Shown here piece after piece: positions 7,953 through 15,968 of a DNA stretch of 64,000 nucleotides (position 1 is its first letter; every line of letters starts with the position of its first letter). Under the pieces are notes generated by a model. It was given only the letters and a program-made list of their open reading frames with translations, did no database searches and was not told where the DNA came from. The stretch comes from Alphaproteobacteria bacterium (GTDB taxonomy: Bacteria; Pseudomonadota; Alphaproteobacteria; ATCC43930; CGMCC-115725). The position numbers and the translations under genes are program-made. Location: contig JASHOB010000019.1 in the NCBI GenBank assembly GCA_030041335.1, positions 1-64,000 on the forward strand, given 5' to 3'.

Positions 7953-7988
7953 CTTTCGCCCGCGCATCCTAGGATGCGCGGGCGAAAG
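7953..7988. repeat. Perfect 36-base palindrome beside the SDR ribosome binding site
   Basis: Bases 7953-7988 equal their own reverse complement at every position, with half-site CTTTCGCCCGCGCATCCT. It lies in the divergent space between the SDR operon and the HAD gene, two bases from the GGGAGG that serves the SDR start. In RNA it would be a very stable GC-rich hairpin ending beside the ribosome binding site; in DNA it could be a dimeric operator or form a cruciform. It has no T-run on either side, so it is not a classical intrinsic terminator. Confidence 0.8.
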
Positions 7989-8169
7989 CGTCGAGGGCGC
8001 GACGCCGTCGGGCTCGCGGATGAGCAGAGCCAAGGACGCGGCGCCGCGCCGCCATGCCGCGGCAACGAGCCACCGCGATCGCGGCGACCACGCAAGCGTT
8101 GCCGACAGACGCGATACCTTGGCTGTCAAATTCCTTGCGGTGCGCGCTGCGCTGAAACATCTTCGCGGC

Positions 8170-8730
8170 ATGGCCGAAGGCGCGATCCGAGAGCCGGTGC
8201 TCTGTGTCGATCTCGACGGCACGCTGTCCAAGGGCGACAGCACCGTCCGTCAAGGCTGGCGGCTGGTGCTGACGAGGCCCTGGCTCGCGCCGGCGATTGC
8301 CTGTTGGACCCGGAAGGGACGCGCGCGCCTCAAGCATGAGCTGGCGCGGCGCGTGCCATATGACGGGGTGTCGTGGCGGTATAACCGGGCGCTGATCGCC
8401 TGGCTGCGCGAGCGGCGTGCAGATGGCAGGCGGTTGGTGCTTGCCTCGGGCTCGGACCGTCGGGTCGTCGCCGAGGTTGCTCGGCATCTCGACCTGTTCG
8501 ACGAATTTCTTGCCAGTGACGGCGAGACGAACTTTGCCGGGGCGAGCAAGGCCGCCGGCCTCGCCGCGCGCTTCGGCGCCTTCGACTATGTCGGCAACAG
8601 CCGCAAAGATGTGGCGGTGTGGCGCAGGGCGCGCGACTGTTATCTCGTTGCCAATAATACCGCGCTCAGATCGTGGCTCGCTCGTCGGATCAATTTCACG
8701 CGCATTTTCCCCGGCGATTGGACGTATTGA
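8170..8730 (+). CDS. HAD superfamily phosphatase, like the N-terminal domain of UbiA-type fusion proteins
   Basis: A 186-residue HAD protein. Motif I is DLDGTLS near residue 14, where the first Asp is the nucleophile. Motif II is LVLASGSD, and motif III/IV is FDYVGNSRKD. The segment from VLCVDLDGTL to DYVGNSR resembles the HAD domain fused to UbiA prenyltransferases in many bacteria, but here the membrane prenyltransferase part is absent and the protein ends in WLARRINFTRIFPG. The ATG at 8170 is chosen as the last start before the domain; a start at 8020 would add an unstructured arginine-rich lead. A transporter operon begins 57 bases downstream. Confidence 0.75.
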   Translation: MAEGAIREPVLCVDLDGTLSKGDSTVRQGWRLVLTRPWLAPAIACWTRKGRARLKHELARRVPYDGVSWRYNRALIAWLRERRADGRRLVLASGSDRRVVAEVARHLDLFDEFLASDGETNFAGASKAAGLAARFGAFDYVGNSRKDVAVWRRARDCYLVANNTALRSWLARRINFTRIFPGDWTY

Positions 8731-8787
8731 GGTCTATCAACTCGAAACAACCGAGGCTATAAGCGGCCGATTGTTGGGGGGCAGCAC

Positions 8788-9654
8788 GTGCTCGATCTGT
8801 TGGCGAATGCGACTGTGGCTGGGCTTCTGCTCGGCGGTTTCTATGCCGCCGTGACCGTTGGTCTATCGATCGCCTTTGGCTATCTCGACATCGTCAACAT
8901 CGCTCATCCTGGGTTCATGATGCTCGGCGCCTTCGCCGCCTGGTTCGCCACTGACGCCTGGCAACTCGATCCGATACTCGCGGGCACCTTGTTCGCGCCG
9001 ATTTTCTTCGTCGCCGGAGCCGCGCTTTACCGGGTCTATCATGTCAGCTTCGAGCGCCGCGGCGATATTGGCTTGCGCGGTCTGGCCTTTTTCTTTGGCG
9101 TGCTGTTTCTCGCCGAAGTCGTTCTCCTCTTGCTCTTCGGCGCCGATTATCGCGGCCTCAACCTTCCTTATCTCGAAACCATGATCACCGCCGGGCCGGT
9201 TTCGGTGCCGCTGCGCATGGTGTTGCCATTTCTGGTCTCGCTCGCACTATTCGCCGCTCTGCAATGGATGTTCGACCACACGTTCTTCGGCCGCGCGATT
9301 AAAGCGGTGTCGCAAGACCCGGTCGCGCTGCGGTTGATGGCCGCCGACCCGGTGCGGGTGAAAGAAGTCGCTTTCGGCATTGCGATTGCGACCGCGAGTA
9401 TCGCGGGCGCGCTCTTGATCACCATCGCCCCGGTCGAGCCGTCAATGGGCCGCGACTATATCGGCCGCATCTTTGCGATCGTGGTGCTGGGCGGTCTCGG
9501 CAGCCTGACCGGCACGCTGCTAGCGGCATTGGCGCTCGGCGTCGCCGAAAGCCTGACCGCGACCCTCTATGGCCCTTCCTGGTCGCCGGCTGTGGCATTT
9601 GGCGCGCTGCTGATTGCGTTGGTCGTACGGCCGACCGGCCTCTTGGGGCGCTGA
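8788..9654 (+). CDS. livH: Branched-chain amino-acid-type ABC transporter permease, LivH family
   Basis: A 288-residue integral membrane protein with about eight hydrophobic helices. The N-terminal block GLLLGGFYAAVTVGLSIAFG and the C-terminal IFAIVVLGGLGSLTGTLLAA are hallmarks of LivH-type permeases. It forms the inner-membrane channel together with LivM for amino acids or amides. The GTG at 8788 has GGGGGG about six bases upstream. It is the first of four transporter genes packed with two-base gaps or overlaps. The solute is not determined, since no periplasmic binding protein is encoded nearby. Confidence 0.9.
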   Translation: MLDLLANATVAGLLLGGFYAAVTVGLSIAFGYLDIVNIAHPGFMMLGAFAAWFATDAWQLDPILAGTLFAPIFFVAGAALYRVYHVSFERRGDIGLRGLAFFFGVLFLAEVVLLLLFGADYRGLNLPYLETMITAGPVSVPLRMVLPFLVSLALFAALQWMFDHTFFGRAIKAVSQDPVALRLMAADPVRVKEVAFGIAIATASIAGALLITIAPVEPSMGRDYIGRIFAIVVLGGLGSLTGTLLAALALGVAESLTATLYGPSWSPAVAFGALLIALVVRPTGLLGR

Positions 9655-9655
9655 G

Positions 9656-10594
9656 TTGCGGCGCCGGGGAATATTTTTTGGCATTGGCGCCGTTGCCATG
9701 CTCATCGGCGGCTACGCCGCGACCGTCGCCATCGCCAACGACTATTATTTCTACGCCGGTTATATCGTGCTGCAATATGTCGTGCTTGCCACGGCGTGGA
9801 ACATCCTGGGCGGCTACGCCGGTTACGTGAATTTCGGTTCGGCCGGATTCTACGCTGTCGGCGCCTATACCGCGGCGATTCTCTGTTTGGCTCTCGGTGC
9901 GCCGCTGCCGGTAATGATTCTGGGCGGCGGCCTTGCCGCCGGCGTGATCGGCCTCGCGGCCGGCTATCTCGCCCTGCGGATCAAAGACGTCTACTTTGCC
10001 ATCGCAACGCTGGCGCTGGCGGTGGTTGTCCAAACCATCGTCGACAATTGGGACTATGTTGGCGGCACGCGCGGCATCTACGTTTTGCATCCGCACCACG
10101 CCATCGGCTTCAGCAATTATCCGCGGCTGCTGTTCTTCACGATGCTGGTGCTGGCGGTGGGCTCGGTGGTGGTGGCGCGCAGCGTTGAGCATTCGCGGTT
10201 CGGCCGCGGTCTGGCAGCGATACGCGACGATGAGCATGCCGCCGAAAGCGCCGGCGTTCCAACGCTGCGTCTCAAGCTGATGGCGGCGACACTGAGCGGC
10301 ATACTCATGGGGGCGGCCGGCGCGCCCTTTCCCTACTTTGTCAGCCACCTCGAGCCGAGCTCGACCTTCAGCCTTGCCGTCGCCGTCAACGCCATCGCCA
10401 TGCCGATGATCGGCGGGGCGACCAGCTGGGCGGGTCCGGTGATTGGCGCGCTGGTGCTCGGCGGCGCACAGCAAATCGCGACTGTCACGATCTCCTCGGT
10501 GCTGAACCTGTTGATCGTGGGCCTATTGCTGATCGGCTTCGTCATCTTCGCGCCCGAAGGTATTGTCGGCCTGGCACGACGGCTATTGCGATGA
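9656..10594 (+). CDS. livM: Branched-chain amino-acid-type ABC transporter permease, LivM family
   Basis: A 312-residue membrane permease. LATAWNILGGYAGYVNFGSAGFYAVGAYT is reduced in family terms to the block NILGGYAGYVNFG; the later RAIRDDE-like block GLAAIRDDEHAAESAG and the ending FVIFAPEGIVGLARR are also typical. The start is the TTG at 9656, one base past the livH stop, with GGGGCG upstream. The ATG at 9698 would cut into the first membrane helix. It pairs with LivH to form the translocation path. Its stop overlaps the next start as ATGA. Confidence 0.9.
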   Translation: MRRRGIFFGIGAVAMLIGGYAATVAIANDYYFYAGYIVLQYVVLATAWNILGGYAGYVNFGSAGFYAVGAYTAAILCLALGAPLPVMILGGGLAAGVIGLAAGYLALRIKDVYFAIATLALAVVVQTIVDNWDYVGGTRGIYVLHPHHAIGFSNYPRLLFFTMLVLAVGSVVVARSVEHSRFGRGLAAIRDDEHAAESAGVPTLRLKLMAATLSGILMGAAGAPFPYFVSHLEPSSTFSLAVAVNAIAMPMIGGATSWAGPVIGALVLGGAQQIATVTISSVLNLLIVGLLLIGFVIFAPEGIVGLARRLLR

Positions 10595-11295
10595 CCGCGC
10601 CGCTGCTCCGCGTCGCAAATCTGAGCAAACGGTTTGGCGGCTTTGTCGCGCTCAACGACGTGTCGCTCGAGGTCGCCGACGGCGAACGATTGGGCGTCAT
10701 CGGCCCGAACGGCGCCGGCAAATCGACGCTGGTCAATTGTGTCGCCGGTCTGTTGCGCCCGGATGCGGGGCGAGTGGTGTTCGGGGATAAAGACATTACC
10801 GCCCTCCCCGCGCATCGGCGTGCCCGGCTCGGCATCGCCCGCAGCTTTCAACTGCCGCGTCCGTTCCGCAGCATGACGCTCGAAGAGAATTTGGCGATTT
10901 CGCGCGACTATGCGGCGCGCGAAGCGACCGACGCGCGAGCGCTTTTGAGCCAGCTCGGCCTCGGCGCCAAAGTCCAATCGCTGCCTCGGGATCTCACGCA
11001 GATCGAGTTGCGCAAACTGGAATTGGCGCGGGCGCTGGCGGCGCGGCCCCGCCTGGTTATCGCCGACGAAGTGATGGCGGGGTTGTCGCACGGCGAGGTG
11101 GACGAGATGATGGGCGTGCTGCTCGCCCTTAACCAGGGCGGCATCACCATTATGATGATCGAGCACATTATGCGCGCCGTGATGCGCTTCTCGCAGCGCA
11201 TTATCGTGCTCGATGCCGGGCGCAAGATCGCGGACGGCGCGCCAGTGGAGATCGTGCGCAACGAGGCGGTCGAGCGTGCCTATCTCGGCGCCTAG
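10591..11295 (+). CDS. livG: ABC transporter ATP-binding protein, LivG family
   Basis: A 234-residue ATPase. Walker A is GPNGAGKST near residue 41. Walker B is LVIADEVMAGL near residue 155, with the switch His in MIEHIM. The ABC signature is degenerate: LTQIELRKLE stands where LSxGQxxxLE is expected. Variants of this kind occur among LivG proteins, so ATPase function is still likely, but the departure is notable. It works with LivF at the cytoplasmic face of LivHM. The ATG at 10591 overlaps the livM stop by four bases. Confidence 0.88.
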   Translation: MTAPLLRVANLSKRFGGFVALNDVSLEVADGERLGVIGPNGAGKSTLVNCVAGLLRPDAGRVVFGDKDITALPAHRRARLGIARSFQLPRPFRSMTLEENLAISRDYAAREATDARALLSQLGLGAKVQSLPRDLTQIELRKLELARALAARPRLVIADEVMAGLSHGEVDEMMGVLLALNQGGITIMMIEHIMRAVMRFSQRIIVLDAGRKIADGAPVEIVRNEAVERAYLGA

Positions 11296-12016
11296 GCTGA
11301 TCGTCGACGGGCTCAGCGCCGGTTATGGCGCGGTGCGCGCGCTCGACCAAGTATCGCTGTCGCTCGAACCGGGCGAGACGGTCGCTTTGCTCGGCACCAG
11401 CGGCAACGGCAAGAGCACGCTCATCAACACCATCATGGGACTGGTGCCGCCGCGCTCGGGAACCATATTCCTCGAAGAAAACGGCGTCCGCACGCCGTTG
11501 GCGGGCCGGCGCACCGAGTCGATCGCGGATCTGGGCCTGGCGCTGGTGCCGGAAGGCCGCCGGCTGTTCCCTAGGCTCACCGTCGAGGAAAATCTGTCGC
11601 TCGGCGCCTATCGCGGCGCGGCACGAGGGCAACGCCACGAACGGCTGGCCGAATGTTTCGATGCTTTTCCGGCGTTGAAACAGCGCCGCCGCCAGCTCGC
11701 GGGCAGCATGAGCGGCGGCGAACAGCAAATGCTGGCGTTGGCCCGCGCGCTGATGTCGGCGCCGCGCATCCTGTTGATCGACGAGCCATCGGTTGGCCTC
11801 GCACCCATCCTGGTGAGCCGTTTGATCGACACGATCGCCGCGATGAAGGCGCGTTACCGGCTCTCGGTGCTGATGGCCGAACAGAATTTTCACCAAGCGG
11901 TACGGATCGCCGACCGCGGCTATGTCCTGGTCCAAGGTCGGGTCGCGTTCGTGGGCCGCACCGCAGACGAGCTCCGGAACAGTGCGTTGGTGAAAACTTA
12001 CTATCTCGGCACTTAG
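11276..12016 (+). CDS. livF: ABC transporter ATP-binding protein, LivF family
   Basis: A 246-residue ATPase. It has Walker A GTSGNGKST, the LivF-type LVPEGRRLFPRLTVEENL, signature MSGGEQQMLALARAL, Walker B ILLIDEPSVGL and the His-loop region VLMAEQN, where Glu-Gln replaces His as in many LivF proteins. The start is the GTG at 11276, giving a 20-base overlap with livG and a GAGG site upstream. This is the last gene of the transporter operon. Its stop overlaps that of the convergent DUF3237 gene. Confidence 0.9.
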   Translation: MPISAPRLIVDGLSAGYGAVRALDQVSLSLEPGETVALLGTSGNGKSTLINTIMGLVPPRSGTIFLEENGVRTPLAGRRTESIADLGLALVPEGRRLFPRLTVEENLSLGAYRGAARGQRHERLAECFDAFPALKQRRRQLAGSMSGGEQQMLALARALMSAPRILLIDEPSVGLAPILVSRLIDTIAAMKARYRLSVLMAEQNFHQAVRIADRGYVLVQGRVAFVGRTADELRNSALVKTYYLGT

Positions 12017-12474
12017 AATACTCTGAAGAATTTGAGCGCGACCGCGTTGGGCAGGCGCTCGCCGGTGCACACGAAGACGCTGCGGTTGAGCCAGTCGTGC
12101 GCTGGTGAGGCGCTCGAAAAGCTGGGCGTCGCACGGAAGTACACCTGCGCCGGATCGACCTTATCGCCCGCCAGAAGCTTTGCATTGATGTCGGGCGGCG
12201 CATGACGCAGGCCGCGATTGACCACCGCAATCCGCACCCCGTCCTCGGCACGAATGACATAACGGGCCTCGAGTTCGCTTGCACCGTCGGCGCGAACGAT
12301 CTGCCAATCGGCACCACCGGCCAACACCTCGCCGCGCAGGCGGGGTCCGTCGACGATGCCGCCCAAGATCGGCACCATCCGCTGACGACCTCGCGGCGTC
12401 TCACCCATGTCGACGGCTGGCGCCACTTCTACCCGCGCCTCGAACACGAACTCAAGTTGCGGCGCTTGGACCAA
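12013..12474 (-). CDS. DUF3237 family protein
   Basis: A 153-residue protein. The family signature is visible as GRQRMVPILGGIVDGPRL in pieces: GxxxxVPIxGG, then GEVLAGGADWQIVRADG, RYVIRAEDGVRIAVVNRG, and FRATPSFSSASPAHDWLNRS near the end. These conserved blocks define the family, whose function is not known; a beta-barrel fold is predicted for it. The start is a TTG at 12474 with a strong GGGGAGG five bases ahead and no ATG in this frame nearby. The stop overlaps the stop of convergent livF. Confidence 0.82.
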   Translation of the reverse strand: MVQAPQLEFVFEARVEVAPAVDMGETPRGRQRMVPILGGIVDGPRLRGEVLAGGADWQIVRADGASELEARYVIRAEDGVRIAVVNRGLRHAPPDINAKLLAGDKVDPAQVYFRATPSFSSASPAHDWLNRSVFVCTGERLPNAVALKFFRVF

Positions 12475-12525
12475 TTTTGCCTCCCCAATATGATGGCGAC
12501 CAAATCTAGACGGAAAGACGGCCTA

Positions 12526-13350
12526 ATGAAATTCATTGAGGTCAAAGGTGCGCGCGTGCCGGCCTTGGGGTTCGGGACCTGGCCCTTGAGCGGTGCCGCG
12601 TGCAGCCGCGCGGTGGCCGCAGCGATCGCGGTCGGCTACCGCCATATCGACACCGCACAGCTTTACGGCAACGAGGCCGAGGTTGGCGCCGGCATCAGCC
12701 AGTCGGGCCTGGCGCGCGATGAGCTTTGGATTACGACCAAGTTGTCGCGCGACCACCTGACCGCCAACGCGGTGGCGCGCAGCACCGAGGACAGTCTGAG
12801 AAGGCTCGGCCTCGACCAGATCGATCTGCTGTTGATCCACTGGCCGAGTCGCACGGTGCCGCTGGCCGAGACGCTCGAAGCCATGACCAGGCTGCGCCAA
12901 TCCGGCAAGACGCGTTTCATCGGCGTGAGTAATTTCACCACGAAGCTGCTCGACGAGGCCGCCACCCGTGCCGATATCGTCTGCGACCAGGTCGAATATC
13001 ATCCGTTTCTGACACAGCGTGCGATCCTGGGCGCCGTCAAAAGGCACGGGCTTTTCCTCACCGCCTACTCCCCGGTGGCGCGCGGTCGGGTACCCCGCGA
13101 CCCGACGCTGCAGGCGATCGGCCGAAAATATGGTAAGTCGGCTGCGCAGGTGGCGCTTCGCTGGTTGCTCGATCAGGACAAGGTCGCGGCGATTCCGAAG
13201 GCCGGCAGCCTTGCCCATATGCAGGCCAATCTTGCCATTTTCGATTTTGACCTTGCGCCTGAGGATCGCGCCGCCATCGACGCGCTCGGCGGCGATCGCC
13301 GCATCGTCGACATCGCCGGCTGGTCCCCGGACTGGGACCGACCGAATTAG
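12526..13350 (+). CDS. Aldo/keto reductase, diketogluconate reductase-like
   Basis: A 274-residue TIM-barrel NADPH-dependent reductase. The catalytic tetrad is visible: Asp and Tyr in HIDTAQLYGNE, Lys in WITTKLSRD and His in LLIHWPSR. The ending KYGKSAAQVALRWLLDQ then VAAIPKAGS is the usual NADPH-binding block, with Lys for the 2'-phosphate. It resembles 2,5-diketo-D-gluconate reductases (DkgB-like), though these enzymes accept many aldehydes. The ATG at 12526 is favoured because it opens right at the first strand; upstream codons overlap the divergent DUF3237 gene. Confidence 0.9.
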   Translation: MKFIEVKGARVPALGFGTWPLSGAACSRAVAAAIAVGYRHIDTAQLYGNEAEVGAGISQSGLARDELWITTKLSRDHLTANAVARSTEDSLRRLGLDQIDLLLIHWPSRTVPLAETLEAMTRLRQSGKTRFIGVSNFTTKLLDEAATRADIVCDQVEYHPFLTQRAILGAVKRHGLFLTAYSPVARGRVPRDPTLQAIGRKYGKSAAQVALRWLLDQDKVAAIPKAGSLAHMQANLAIFDFDLAPEDRAAIDALGGDRRIVDIAGWSPDWDRPN

Positions 13351-13356
13351 CCCGGA

Positions 13357-14412
13357 TCAGTGACGGTGATGGTCGCGTTCGCCACCCGCGGCAAGACGGA
13401 TTTTGCCGCGATGTTCAAGAGCATGCGCCGTCTTCGCCTTGCGATTGTCCCCGCCCTTGGCGTGCCGCGTCGCATGCCGCGCCGCGGTTTTTCGCGCGGG
13501 TTTGGTTTTGACGGCCGTCTTGGTCTTGGCGGCTGCCCTGGTTTTCGCGGCCGCCTGGTTGCCGGTTGGCGGCGGGGTCGGCGGCGTGATCTGGGCCTGG
13601 GTGATGTGGAAATAGCCGGTGGCGTGCGGCTCATGGTGCCAGATGCTCGCGGCGACGTGCGGGCCATAGCGGTTGATGCGGTTATAGGCGGCGGTATCGA
13701 CTTCGATGGCGCCGTTCGACCAGTCGGCGTGCGCCCAACCCCACAGCGGCGCCACCACACCGTAGCCAACACTAAAGCCGACGCCGGTTTGGATATCGGC
13801 GCCACTGACGTCAAAGCCCGGCGGCGGCTCAATGAACATCGGCGGATAATCGGGATAGGTCCAAGCGCCAAAGACCAAGGCCGGATTGTAAACCGGGATG
13901 TAAAGCACGGCCGGATCGGCCGGCGCGATGGCGACCGCGCCGCCGGTGTCGTGCACCGTCAGGCGCGGAGAGGATTTAAGCTTGCCGTCGGCGATCGCCT
14001 CACGGCGCAACTTCTGGACCGCTGCAGCGACTCTCGCAGGGGCGGCGGCCACCATCGCGCCAAGCTCTTTCATCCAGTCCCGACGCTCTCCCATCATGCC
14101 CAGGATGACGGGGAACGGCACCAGTGCCTTGACGCTCGGATCCCACGGCCGCGGCTCCAGCGCCGCGGCCAGCGCATCACCCTTAAGCTTTTGATTGTGC
14201 GCCTCGGCAAGCCACGCACCCGCCTCCACCACTTCGTCGGGATAGGTTGCTGCCATCAATAAGGGGGTCAGGAGCGCGTCGGGATAAAGCGCCACAGGCG
14301 CGACCGTCGCCTCAATCTGGCCGACCGGCGGTACCGCTTCGGCCCGCGCCACAGCCGGTGTCACAGCAGCGATCGCGCAGAACACGATCAGGATCGTTAG
14401 CCATCGAGTCAT
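13357..14412 (-). CDS. DUF3300 exported protein with lysine/alanine-rich tail
   Basis: A 351-residue protein. A signal peptide is clear (basic start, hydrophobic TILIVFCAIAAVTPAVA, cleavage after ARA). The DUF3300 domain follows: VAPVALYPDALLTPLLMAAT, WDPSVKALVPFPVIL and VLYIPVYNPALVFG, then a tryptophan-rich part. From about residue 280 the chain turns into AAAKTRAAAKTKTAVKTK-like repeats rich in Lys, Ala and His, ending HHRH. That tail resembles histone H1-like linkers and may bind DNA, acidic envelope polymers or metal. Function is unknown. The convergent aldo/keto reductase ends six bases away. Confidence 0.85.
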   Translation of the reverse strand: MTRWLTILIVFCAIAAVTPAVARAEAVPPVGQIEATVAPVALYPDALLTPLLMAATYPDEVVEAGAWLAEAHNQKLKGDALAAALEPRPWDPSVKALVPFPVILGMMGERRDWMKELGAMVAAAPARVAAAVQKLRREAIADGKLKSSPRLTVHDTGGAVAIAPADPAVLYIPVYNPALVFGAWTYPDYPPMFIEPPPGFDVSGADIQTGVGFSVGYGVVAPLWGWAHADWSNGAIEVDTAAYNRINRYGPHVAASIWHHEPHATGYFHITQAQITPPTPPPTGNQAAAKTRAAAKTKTAVKTKPARKTAARHATRHAKGGDNRKAKTAHALEHRGKIRLAAGGERDHHRH

Positions 14413-14872
14413 GGTTACTCAGTCATTTGCTCTTGAGCCATGATAGCGTAGTAGTCAGGCTGCGCAAATTTGTTCTGCCCATAGACACGATCCCGGTGCG
14501 ATTTTCGTTCTCGATTTCAATACAGCGTTTCGGGCGATTTCAGCATCGGTCCGGCTGTTGCCGTCCCGGACCGAACGGTTTTGGCCGGCAGAGCCGAGGG
14601 TGGAGCGACACGTCTCTCAGCCGCGATCGCTTGCGACCATGGACTTCAGTCGCCATCGAAACTGTCACTGGCACAAAACTCGTCGCCGATCACTGTCGCA
14701 GCCGCTCTGATCGGCCCAAAGCGCGGCATCTCTTGGTGATCAGCCAGCAATAACCGCCACGCGACGGGCGCCAAGGGCTGGCGGCCGCCGACACCCTGTG
14801 GGCGGCGGCGCTACCCACGGTCAGCGGCGGCGGCCGAGCAGCGCCGCGCAGGAGCCGGCCCCAAACGCGCTC
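14413..14872. other. 460-base intergenic stretch with no supported gene
   Basis: This holds the upstream region of the DUF3300 gene and the downstream end of a small minus-strand gene. Frames here are short and without family character. I see no RNA gene or clear hairpin with a T-run. Confidence 0.5.
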
Positions 14873-15217
14873 TCAATGATTGACGCGGTGGAGCAGCGCA
14901 TCGCCGAGACCGGTATCGTAGCGCAGCCCTTCCACCGTCAGCAGCGCCTCGATGGGAAAGGCGGAACGGATCAGGCCCTTGCGCTCTAACGCCACCCAGA
15001 CCGCGGGATTGAACAGGCCGGTCGCGTCGCGCGCTGCCACAGCGGCGTCGCCAAGATGGAAGTGATCTCCGTGCGGTTGCGGCAAATTGGCAACCCGTAC
15101 TGTGCCTGGCTCGGCGCCAGGTCGCCCGTGCTCCGGCAATTGTGCCAGCGCCTGCAGCAGCGTGAGCGTGCGCAATTGCAGCGGATTGAGGCGAAGCGGA
15201 TTGGTTTTGGGCGGCAC
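14873..15217 (-). CDS. Small conserved-looking protein of unknown function
   Basis: A 114-residue protein that I cannot assign to a named family. It starts PPKTNPLRLNPLQLRTLTLLQALAQ, which reads like a helical bundle or winged-helix-type lead, then has NLPQPHGDHFHLGDAAVAARDATGLFNPAVWVALERKGL, a His-rich turn followed by a likely helix-turn. The composition is even and codon use fits the neighbours, so it is probably real. The GTG at 15217 is the first start in frame but has no strong ribosome binding site. It lies 57 bases after an XRE regulator on the same strand and may be its partner. Confidence 0.5.
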   Translation of the reverse strand: MPPKTNPLRLNPLQLRTLTLLQALAQLPEHGRPGAEPGTVRVANLPQPHGDHFHLGDAAVAARDATGLFNPAVWVALERKGLIRSAFPIEALLTVEGLRYDTGLGDALLHRVNH

Positions 15218-15274
15218 GGCGCCCGGTTCTACCCCGCGGCGCCAAGCCGCGCCAGAGGTGCGCGCGGGTGCGCT

Positions 15275-15718
15275 TTAGTGCGGCTGCTCGGTGTCGAGCT
15301 CGCGATGACCGAGTTTGGAAATAAGCCGCAAGATATCGCCTTGGATTTGCTTGTCCTTGATTCCGTAGAAGCCGCGGATCAACGACATTACCTCGCGCCG
15401 GTCGAAGGTTTCGCTAACCTCGCCCTCGGCCCCGGTTTGGAAATCGTGCGCGAGATTGGCAGCCACAAGACCGTCAGGGTAACCCTCGAAGAAAAAGCCC
15501 GGCGACACCGCCAGCGCCTGCGCCACGTCGTAGAGCCGGCTCGCGGAAATCCGGATGTCGCCCGATTCGTATTTTTGCACCGCCTGGAAGGAGACGCCAA
15601 TCTTGCTGGCAAGCGCACCTTGGCTTAGCCCCAATTGAATGCGGCGCAGTCGCATGCGCCCACCGACATAGACATCGATCGGATGCGGTGAATCGTCTTC
15701 ACGCTTTGCCATGGCCAC
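15275..15718 (-). CDS. XRE family helix-turn-helix regulator
   Basis: A 147-residue regulator of the type widespread in alphaproteobacteria. The N-terminal block GGRMRLRRIQLGLSQGALAS, then IGVSFQAVQKYESGDIRIS and ASRLYDVAQALAV, is the Cro/CI helix-turn-helix; in relatives the third block reads KYERGxNRxxxSRL. PGFFFEGY follows it as in the family. The C-terminal half, about 60 residues, is helical and may mediate dimerisation. The GTG at 15718 is preferred, with GAGG eight bases ahead; an ATG two codons later would be further from it. Targets are unknown; the small gene downstream is a candidate. Confidence 0.85.
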   Translation of the reverse strand: MAMAKREDDSPHPIDVYVGGRMRLRRIQLGLSQGALASKIGVSFQAVQKYESGDIRISASRLYDVAQALAVSPGFFFEGYPDGLVAANLAHDFQTGAEGEVSETFDRREVMSLIRGFYGIKDKQIQGDILRLISKLGHRELDTEQPH

Positions 15719-15850
15719 GGCTCACACCTCGTCGCCGCTAGAGTTCGATGGGCGCTCGGGCGTCAGCGAGCAACCCTTCCCTGACAACCATTGGCGGTGG
15801 CATTAAGCTCCCGAATGTGATGTCCCGAACACGTTTTTTCTTTTTTTACA

Positions 15851-15914
15851 GTCGCCGGGAACGAGTGAGAGGGTAGTTTGTTTCCCCCATTTCTGAAAAT
15901 GGGGCCCTGGCGAC
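15851..15914 (+). promoter_or_regulatory. Structured leader upstream of the DUF442 gene
   Basis: Bases 15851-15859 (GTCGCCGGG) pair with 15905-15914 with a single bulged T. Inside, 15885-15892 (CCCCATTT) pairs perfectly with 15897-15904 around a CTGA loop. A run of T-rich sequence precedes it at about 15833-15848. The fold ends 54 bases before the DUF442 start codon, so it could act as an RNA leader or protein site. It is not an intrinsic terminator in either direction because no T-run follows it. Confidence 0.4.
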
Positions 15915-15968
15915 GTGACTTCGCCAATGCTAGAACCGCCATCCGCCTCCGGAGAGGAGAAATCGCGC

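Noticed and set aside
6320-7972. A 550-codon open frame on the plus strand opposite the two SDR genes
   Set aside because: It repeats the same pseudo-motifs twice because the two SDR genes are paralogues; it is an antisense shadow.
7953-7988. The palindrome as an intrinsic terminator
   Set aside because: No T-run follows on either strand, and it lies upstream, not downstream, of both flanking genes.
8020-8169. Longer start for the HAD protein
   Set aside because: The extra 50 residues are Arg/Ala-rich without structure, begin just beyond the palindrome, and do not belong to the HAD domain.
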